Assembly: GCA_015222555.1 (NCBI GenBank)
Contig: JADFVM010000321.1
Coordinates: 1 to 11,880 of the forward strand
Direction of reading: 5' to 3'
Length of the DNA stretch: 11,880 bases
Source: Pseudomonadota bacterium
GTDB lineage: Bacteria > Desulfobacterota > JADFVX01
Below, one piece after another: positions 1 through 4,891 of the stretch (positions are counted from its first letter, which is position 1; each line of letters starts with the position of its first letter). A model generated the notes under the pieces. The model saw nothing but the letters and a program-made list of their open reading frames with translations. It was not told the DNA's origin and searched no databases. The position numbers were made by a program, and so were the translations under genes.

Positions 1-31
1 AGGAATAACTTAAAATGATAGGGGTTTAATT

Positions 32-76
32 ATGTTAACACGTTTTGCAAAGATCTTCTCACCCATTGCGATATAA
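32..76 (+). other. possible 14-codon leader ORF ahead of the operon
   Basis: An ATG at 32 opens a 14-codon frame (MLTRFAKIFSPIAI) that stops with TAA at 74-76. A G-rich stretch (AGGGG, 20-24) lies 7 nt upstream and could act as a weak ribosome binding site. The stop is 10 nt before the ATG at 87 of the next gene, which has no ribosome binding site of its own, so translational coupling is possible. The ORF is so short that it may be chance. Confidence 0.2.
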
Positions 77-86
77 AAGTTTATTC

Positions 87-728
87 ATGTTAAGGGAATT
101 TTTACACATCAGGCAGATAAATAATGCAAAGATTGCATTTGCTGTCTGTTTTTTAGCTATCTGCTTCATTAATAACTGCTTGTTTATGAAAGATGGTCAC
201 GCACAGGGTGTGTTGACAATTGAGAGCGAGCCGGAAGTTATTGAAAGTGAGGACGAGGTTATTCCGCCCGAAGATGAGGATGCGGTGACTGGCCTGATAG
301 GTGCGGGAGCTGAAGAGGCGGAAGCCTTTGGCGTATACAGGGATAAAAAACTCCTGCAAAAAACAATTAAAGACCTTGATGCGTATCGGATCATGTTAAA
401 AAATATCGGTTCACATAATGATGATTATAGCCGTTTTCTTCTTATTGAAGAAGCAGGCAAATATATTGATAAACATGTAGATCCACGCTTGAATAGTCAA
501 ATGACCCATCTACCGGAAATCTTTAATCTAATCGCCCCCCTGAGGTTCTTTAAGGCCTGCGTTTTTTATGAATCAGGTGAGTATAACAAGTATAAAGAGA
601 TGATAAAGGGAATGGAAAAGGAATATGGAGATAAGCATCTCAGTGTTGCTATTGCAGTCTCAAATGAAGAGTTTAATACCATTGGCGAGGCGATACAATT
701 ACTTCAATTAAAGACACCAAAAAAATAG
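87..728 (+). CDS. exported acidic small protein, first gene of the TolQ/TolR cluster
   Basis: I do not recognise this family. From the ATG at 87 the product is 213 residues. It begins with a basic n-region, a hydrophobic stretch (AFAVCFLAICFINN) and a plausible signal peptidase I site after GHA, so it is probably periplasmic. The mature N-terminus is strongly acidic, with two copies of an S-E-x-E-V-I motif, and the rest looks alpha-helical with TPR-like helix pairs (for example a segment starting RFFKACVFYESGEYNKY). The frame can also start at TTG 45, adding 14 residues, but that would put an unusually long tail before the hydrophobic core; neither start has a clear Shine-Dalgarno sequence. 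It lies 92 bases upstream of a TolQ-like gene on the same strand, so I infer a periplasmic accessory of that complex. Confidence 0.7.
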   Translation: MLREFLHIRQINNAKIAFAVCFLAICFINNCLFMKDGHAQGVLTIESEPEVIESEDEVIPPEDEDAVTGLIGAGAEEAEAFGVYRDKKLLQKTIKDLDAYRIMLKNIGSHNDDYSRFLLIEEAGKYIDKHVDPRLNSQMTHLPEIFNLIAPLRFFKACVFYESGEYNKYKEMIKGMEKEYGDKHLSVAIAVSNEEFNTIGEAIQLLQLKTPKK

Positions 729-820
729 GCTAATTTGTAAAGATTGATCTTTTTTATCTGTAAGAAAACAGGGTGGGGAATATTATGATCTTTCAGGCAA
801 TTTAAGCCAAAGGAGTTGTT

Positions 821-1588
821 ATGAATTTTGTTACCAAGTTTTTTCACGCTTTTAATCCATCAGAACCCGGTTATGTTTTTATGTGGGTCCTGATGCTATG
901 TGCCGTCATCTGCATTGCCATTACCTTAGAGCGGTTGCTTTTTCTCTCAAGCCGGTCCGGGAAGGACACAAACAGCTTCATGAAAAAAATTGTAGATTTG
1001 ATTGAAAAGGATAATTTTGATGAAGCGCAGAAAATGTGTACGAAGGCGGGCAAAATGGCAATGGCTCATGTTGCAGGCAAAGTTCTTGCCACAGCAAGCT
1101 CAGGGGAAAGGCGTATACGTAACCTTGTTGATGAAACGGTGTTGACTGTCATTCCCGAGTTGGAAAAAAGAACAGGTTATCTTGCCACAATTGGAAATGT
1201 TGCCACACTGATAGGGCTTATGGGGACGATTTATGGTCTCATCCTATCCTTTGCCTCTGTCGGAAAACCTGGCATTGATGCTGTTGAAAAATCAACACTC
1301 CTTGCATCCGGTATCGCAACAGCGATGAATACGACCTTCCTCGGCCTCATGGTTGCCATCCCCGCTATCGTTCTGTATGCACTATTCAAATCAAAGACGC
1401 AACAGATCATTGATGAAGTCGATGAACACTCACTAACCATGGCAAACAAGTTAATTGAAAAATCCTACAAGACGGCTAAATACAACATCCATGCATCCCA
1501 GTTAAAGGAATCAGTCAGTATGCATGTGACAGGTCACAAAATCCAACTTTATGCAGATAATAAGCTTATAAAAGAAATCAACACATAA
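821..1588 (+). CDS. MotA/TolQ/ExbB family proton channel protein (first copy)
   Basis: This 255-residue protein belongs to the TolQ/ExbB family, the pentameric inner-membrane subunit that conducts protons and powers envelope machines. An N-terminal membrane segment lies at about residues 17-43. The conserved channel helices lie at about 118-146 (G-L-M-G-T-I-Y-G-L, 132-140, with Thr136) and 160-190 (L-A-S-G-I-A-T-A-M-N-T-T-F-L-G, 161-175). The Thr residues in these helices correspond to those lining the pore in ExbB. Length is normal for the family. The ATG start is supported by AAGGAG at 809-814. It is followed after 18 bases by a second TolQ-like gene with a very similar N-terminus (MNFVTKFF versus MNFLSEAF, both with a following FMW). 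TolQ, ExbB and AglR-type proteins cannot be told apart from sequence alone, so no symbol is given. Confidence 0.93.
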   Translation: MNFVTKFFHAFNPSEPGYVFMWVLMLCAVICIAITLERLLFLSSRSGKDTNSFMKKIVDLIEKDNFDEAQKMCTKAGKMAMAHVAGKVLATASSGERRIRNLVDETVLTVIPELEKRTGYLATIGNVATLIGLMGTIYGLILSFASVGKPGIDAVEKSTLLASGIATAMNTTFLGLMVAIPAIVLYALFKSKTQQIIDEVDEHSLTMANKLIEKSYKTAKYNIHASQLKESVSMHVTGHKIQLYADNKLIKEINT

Positions 1589-1606
1589 ACATGTCATAGG
1601 CTGGTC

Positions 1607-2911
1607 ATGAATTTTCTTTCAGAAGCATTTAAAGGTTTTCTCCCTTCTCAGGAAGGTTTTATTTTTATGTGGACGATTATGGCTGTTGCACTCATTGCCT
1701 TTATTATTATTATTGAGAGGTGGATGGAGTACAGGCGTAGAACTAATATTAATGAGCCTTTATTTGTTAAGGAAATAAAAAAATTACTTCTTGAACAGAA
1801 ACTGGACGAAGCTCACAAGCTCTGCATGACTGGCGGAAAAAGAGCGTTGCCAAGCATTATCGGAGCCGGGATAAAAATGAAGGCCCAAAGGCCGGAGCTC
1901 GCAAGATCGGCCATGGAAGGAGAGTTTTTAAAAGTTATTCCAAGTATGGATAGAAGGCTTAATCTCATCCTTACCTTCGGCAATATTTCTACAATGTTAG
2001 GGCTTATGGGGACCATATACGGCCTTATATTATCTTTCTCCGCTGTCAGCGAACCGAGTGTCTCTGCCGTAGAAAAATCAGCCTTGCTTGCATCGGGGAT
2101 TTCAACGGCCATGAATACAACACTGTTGGGCTTGGTCGTTAGTATTCCCTGTGTCATTGTATTTTCGATCTTTCGTGCAAGAATAGATGTCGCCGTAAAA
2201 GATCTCGATAGATATGCCCTTGCCATACTTAGATATCTTGTCCGTGACCATGCACCCGACAGGGATTACAGATTTTCAAGCAAACGCATAAAGGAGGAGA
2301 TTGATACGGAGCCGAATATTGGCCCCATGATGAGTCTCATCGTCATTCTTATCCCCCTTCTGCTTTCTTCTGCCGAGTTCATCAAAATTGGCGCCATTGA
2401 ACTCAACCTGCCATCTGCTTCTGAAGAAGACACTATGGCTGAAAAAAAGCCTGAAGAAGATAAAGACAGGTTAATGCTCAATCTTAGGGTAGAAATAACA
2501 AAAGAGGGGTTCAATCTGCTTCACTATTTTAAGGAAGAAAAGAAAAAAGGAGAGGAAAGCAAAACCCTGGATATACCGTTAAAAGAGGGTGAATATGATT
2601 ATCAAACATTAAGGGAGCAGCTTTCTCGCATTAAACGGCTTGTTTTGTTCGAGATTGTCGAGAATAAGAGGCCGGGCATTCAAAAGGAGTCAAGTCTATT
2701 GAATCTTTTTAGCTGGCATTACAGCCAGAAAAACAGGCATGCAGGAATGAAGGATTTCATGGATTATGAAACAGTGCAGATCATTGCAGGTGATGAAATC
2801 AATTATCAGACACTTGTTTCAACGATGGATTCATCGCGTGAGATTAGACAGGAAAAGGTAAGGATAAGAATGTTCCCCAATGTTGCTCTCGCAGGAGGAC
2901 CTGAAGCCTGA
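1607..2911 (+). CDS. TolQ/ExbB-TolR/ExbD fusion protein
   Basis: The protein has 434 residues, far longer than a TolQ/ExbB. Residues 1-215 are a full channel protein: N-terminal helix 18-38, G-L-M-G-T-I-Y-G-L at 132-140, and an L-A-S-G-I-S-T-A-M-N-T-T segment at 161-172. After a basic linker, residues 235-269 read as the N-terminal part of an ExbD/TolR protein (N-I-G-P-M-M-S, then a hydrophobic helix, then L-N-L-P). Residues 285-434 look like the ExbD periplasmic domain, including I-I-A-G-D-E-I-N-Y-Q-T-L-V (392-404) and M-F-P-N-V-A-L-A-G-G near the end. The stand-alone ExbD downstream has N-I-T-P-M-M-D at the matching place, so the channel Asp is Ser243 here. The start ATG has only a weak binding site (AGGCTGG). 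The stop overlaps the next start (TGATG), which implies translational coupling. No sign of a frameshift is visible. Confidence 0.9.
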   Translation: MNFLSEAFKGFLPSQEGFIFMWTIMAVALIAFIIIIERWMEYRRRTNINEPLFVKEIKKLLLEQKLDEAHKLCMTGGKRALPSIIGAGIKMKAQRPELARSAMEGEFLKVIPSMDRRLNLILTFGNISTMLGLMGTIYGLILSFSAVSEPSVSAVEKSALLASGISTAMNTTLLGLVVSIPCVIVFSIFRARIDVAVKDLDRYALAILRYLVRDHAPDRDYRFSSKRIKEEIDTEPNIGPMMSLIVILIPLLLSSAEFIKIGAIELNLPSASEEDTMAEKKPEEDKDRLMLNLRVEITKEGFNLLHYFKEEKKKGEESKTLDIPLKEGEYDYQTLREQLSRIKRLVLFEIVENKRPGIQKESSLLNLFSWHYSQKNRHAGMKDFMDYETVQIIAGDEINYQTLVSTMDSSREIRQEKVRIRMFPNVALAGGPEA

Positions 2912-3417
2912 TGTCCCGCTCAAAATTAAAAAAAAGAGGCTCCAGAATACGGACAGACGATGAGGCAAGGCTGAACATTACCCCTATGATGGATATTTTT
3001 ACCATTATTTTGGTGTTTCTCTTAAAAATGTATTCCGCACAGGGACAGCTGGTAACACCTGCCAAAGGGCTTACCCTCCCTACATCATCAGTTACAAATA
3101 CTGCCCATGAGGCCTTGTCTGTCAAGATTCTTGGGGACAAACTCCTGGCTGAAAATATAGTGGTTCTTGAAGGAACGGCTTTCAACAAAGTCTTGGGAAA
3201 CAAGTCGGAGGCGTTGATTGCCCCTTTACATAGAGTGTTGTCCAGATATGCTGATGAAGCAACGAAGTCGGCCGAGAGGTTTGGAAAGGTTTTTTCAGGG
3301 GAGATTGCCATTCATGGAGATTCAGATGTCTCCTTTGCTTTTTTAAAAAAGGTGATGTATACCTGTGGCGAGGCAGGCTATCCTGCCATAAAGTTACTTG
3401 TATACAGGGAAGATTAA
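2911..3417 (+). CDS. ExbD/TolR family biopolymer transport protein
   Basis: This 168-residue protein has the ExbD/TolR plan: a short basic cytoplasmic tail, one membrane helix (about 24-42) and a periplasmic domain. The motif L-N-I-T-P-M-M-D places the conserved proton-carrying aspartate at Asp28. The C-terminal part (I-A-I-H-G-D-S-D-V-S-F-A-F-L-K-K-V-M, then G-Y-P-A-I-K-L) matches the usual ExbD fold end. A dimer of such subunits sits inside a TolQ/ExbB pentamer and couples proton flow to movement. The ATG overlaps the previous stop by one base (TGATG), with AGGAGG at 2893-2898. Because the fused TolR-like domain lacks the aspartate, this is the only TolR unit in the window with the expected protonatable residue. 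Confidence 0.92.
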   Translation: MSRSKLKKRGSRIRTDDEARLNITPMMDIFTIILVFLLKMYSAQGQLVTPAKGLTLPTSSVTNTAHEALSVKILGDKLLAENIVVLEGTAFNKVLGNKSEALIAPLHRVLSRYADEATKSAERFGKVFSGEIAIHGDSDVSFAFLKKVMYTCGEAGYPAIKLLVYRED

Positions 3418-3444
3418 TAGCAGAAAATTCTTATAGGTGACTTT

Positions 3445-3459
3445 AAGGAGGAATTCATT
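3445..3459 (+). promoter_or_regulatory. strong Shine-Dalgarno sequence in front of an AUU start codon
   Basis: AAGGAGG at 3445-3451 is a near-perfect Shine-Dalgarno sequence, yet no ATG, GTG or TTG in the right frame lies within reach. The codon 5 nt after it, in frame with the TonB-like gene, is ATT (3457-3459). The first conventional in-frame start is TTG 3544, more than 90 nt away and just inside the membrane helix. Confidence 0.6.
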
Positions 3460-4758
3460 TTAAACGGCTCTAGCACAGTTCCAGCAGGGCATTTCCCGAA
3501 AGAGTTTAACGGGAGCATCTTCAGAAATCCTGACTGGCGCTTTTTGACAATACTTTTTATCTGTATCATTCTTGTTGGTGGAATCACCTTTCTTCTTTCA
3601 ATGAGGGAGATATCAGAGACTACCAGTCAACGGGAAATTGTTCAAATCCAGGACCGGTACGCCAGACTTGTATTGAACATGCCTGTAAAGGAAGTCAAAA
3701 AAGCTAAACCCCGGGAAATCAAGCCTGTAGTGGAGAAAAAGGAAGAACGCGTCAAAAAAGTTGAAGAAAAAAAAGAGGAAATAATACCGCCCCCCCCTGA
3801 GATACCGGAAGTAGAGATTAAAATGGAGACAAAATATGATATAAAGGAACGTGCATTGAACCTTGAAGCGGAGGAGAAAAGCAAAATAGATTTAGCGCCA
3901 AAGATGAAGATTCCCGATATCAGTTTAGAAGCCCTGAACAAGTATGATGTGAGAGAGTCAAGCCTTGACATTGACATGGACTTGGATAAAATGAAGGGCC
4001 AGCTTACTGCGGATGCGCCTGATATTGATGTTCAGACCTCTGATAAATATAAGGTGAGAGAATCTGCCATGGATATTGATATTTCAGATTCCAAAAGATC
4101 AGCAATAAACGTTAGCCAGCAGATGCCTGAGGTGAAAAGTCTTTCTAAAAAGAAATATGGTACATCAAGAAGCAAGAGGTCTCAAGGTTCAGATGCTTTA
4201 CTTATCGCAACGCGAAGGAAAACATCCGTTAAAACAGCATCCAATGTTCCCGTGATAAAGACTCGGTCCGCAAAAAAGTATGGCACCGCAACAACCTCTA
4301 AAAGCACCGATATTTCTATGGGGAGAACAGAAAGAAGGAAACGACCTACCATTGCTGAAAAAGACATTCCTTCTGTTCAGCCAACAGTCTCTAGAAAAAA
4401 ATATGGCAGAGCAGCGAAGCGGAGTTCAGCTGCTACCTCTTCGAAAAGCACAGAATTTACGCGGACAAAGAAGGTATCGGCAAGCAAGAGAAACAAATCA
4501 AGTGTCAGCCTGCCTCAAACAGCAGGCATTCAAAACCTAGCAGCCTGTGTTGACTCTACCGAGGAAAACCGACTCAAACGAAAGATTCTTGGTGCTGTAG
4601 AGTATGAAGGCTTCTTCTGTGAGGATGGTCAGGGGAAATTCGAATTCTTAAATGTCGAGATGATCTCGACTTTGGATATAAGATTTCAAAGCAAAAGAAG
4701 GGGCACTTATAGTCGATGTGATGCGCTCAATATGGCCCTGCAATGCATAACTAACTAG
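3457..4758 (+). CDS. TonB-like single-pass energy transducer with P-x-[IV]-x7-K-Y repeats
   Basis: From the proposed AUU start the product is 433 residues. It has a cytoplasmic tail ending in F-R-N-P-D-W-R-F, one membrane helix (about 29-48), a charged Lys/Glu/Pro stretch (I-I-P-P-P-P-E-I-P near 109-117), six repeats around a K-Y pair (Tyr at about 127, 163, 198, 234, 275 and 316) and a C-terminal globular-looking region of about 75 residues with four cysteines. This plan is that of TonB/TolA-like proteins, which join TolQ/TolR motors to the outer membrane. I see no canonical TonB C-terminal domain and do not recognise the one present. A start at TTG 3544 would remove most of the cytoplasmic tail and leave the strong Shine-Dalgarno sequence unused. 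The gene sits 39 bases after the exbD-like gene and belongs to the same operon. Confidence 0.8.
   Translation: MLNGSSTVPAGHFPKEFNGSIFRNPDWRFLTILFICIILVGGITFLLSMREISETTSQREIVQIQDRYARLVLNMPVKEVKKAKPREIKPVVEKKEERVKKVEEKKEEIIPPPPEIPEVEIKMETKYDIKERALNLEAEEKSKIDLAPKMKIPDISLEALNKYDVRESSLDIDMDLDKMKGQLTADAPDIDVQTSDKYKVRESAMDIDISDSKRSAINVSQQMPEVKSLSKKKYGTSRSKRSQGSDALLIATRRKTSVKTASNVPVIKTRSAKKYGTATTSKSTDISMGRTERRKRPTIAEKDIPSVQPTVSRKKYGRAAKRSSAATSSKSTEFTRTKKVSASKRNKSSVSLPQTAGIQNLAACVDSTEENRLKRKILGAVEYEGFFCEDGQGKFEFLNVEMISTLDIRFQSKRRGTYSRCDALNMALQCITN
3793..4497 (+). repeat. six degenerate protein repeats encoded in the TonB-like gene
   Basis: Six units share a proline, then I or V two residues later, then a K-Y pair ten residues after the proline (eleven in the last unit). 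K-Y to K-Y spacings are 36, 35, 36, 41 and 41 residues. The first three units continue with K-Y-[DK]-[IV]-[KR]-E and are rich in Asp/Glu. The last three continue with K-K-Y-G and are rich in Lys, Arg, Ser and Thr. The similarity is at the protein level; the DNA copies have diverged. Confidence 0.75.
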
Positions 4759-4873
4759 TATCCATCAGGAAATCCCCCTTAATCCCCCTTTTTTAAAAGG
4801 GGGAGGCCAATGTTTCCCCCCTTTTGCAAAGGGGGGGAGGGGGGATTTGAAGTTTCCGGATGATAACTAACTA
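4747..4873 (+). repeat. palindromic C/G-rich miniature element with 11-bp flanking direct repeats
   Basis: The non-coding gap contains two hairpins: CCCCC-T6-A4-GGGGG at 4784-4803 and a C6-TTTTGCAAA-G7 hairpin at 4816-4837. They are enclosed by outer arms AATCCCCC near 4771 and GGGGGGATT near 4839. The ends CATCAGGAAA (4763-4772) and TTTCCGGATG (4853-4862) are inverted repeats matching at 9 of 10 positions. The 11-mer ATAACTAACTA stands on both sides (4747-4757 and 4863-4873), like a target-site duplication. It carries no gene. Similar C5/G5 palindromic repeats are scattered in many deltaproteobacterial and related genomes. In RNA it would fold strongly and could weaken expression of the downstream gene or stabilise the upstream message. 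Confidence 0.75.
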
Positions 4874-4891
4874 ACCATAAGGTGATAAATA

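Noticed and set aside
739..756. AAAGAT-TG-ATCTTT plus T-run as a terminator between the first two genes
   Set aside because: The stem is only six AT-rich pairs with a 2-base loop, too weak to call, and the genes look like one operon.
785..805. ATG with GGTGGGG upstream giving a six-codon frame before the first tolQ-like gene
   Set aside because: It is too short to support; the AAGGAG at 809-814 clearly serves the ATG at 821.
3544..3546. TTG as start of the TonB-like gene
   Set aside because: It has no Shine-Dalgarno sequence, removes the cytoplasmic tail and begins at the membrane helix, while a strong unused AAGGAGG and an open coding-like frame lie upstream.
4280..4540. 86-codon frame within the TonB-like gene
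   Set aside because: It is an overlapping frame in a Lys/Ser/Thr-rich repeat region with no binding site; the main frame carries the clear protein repeats.
4771..4850. Palindromic C/G region as a simple intrinsic terminator
   Set aside because: No U-run follows the outer or second hairpin on the plus strand, and the inverted ends and flanking direct repeats fit a mobile palindromic repeat better, though it may still hinder transcription.
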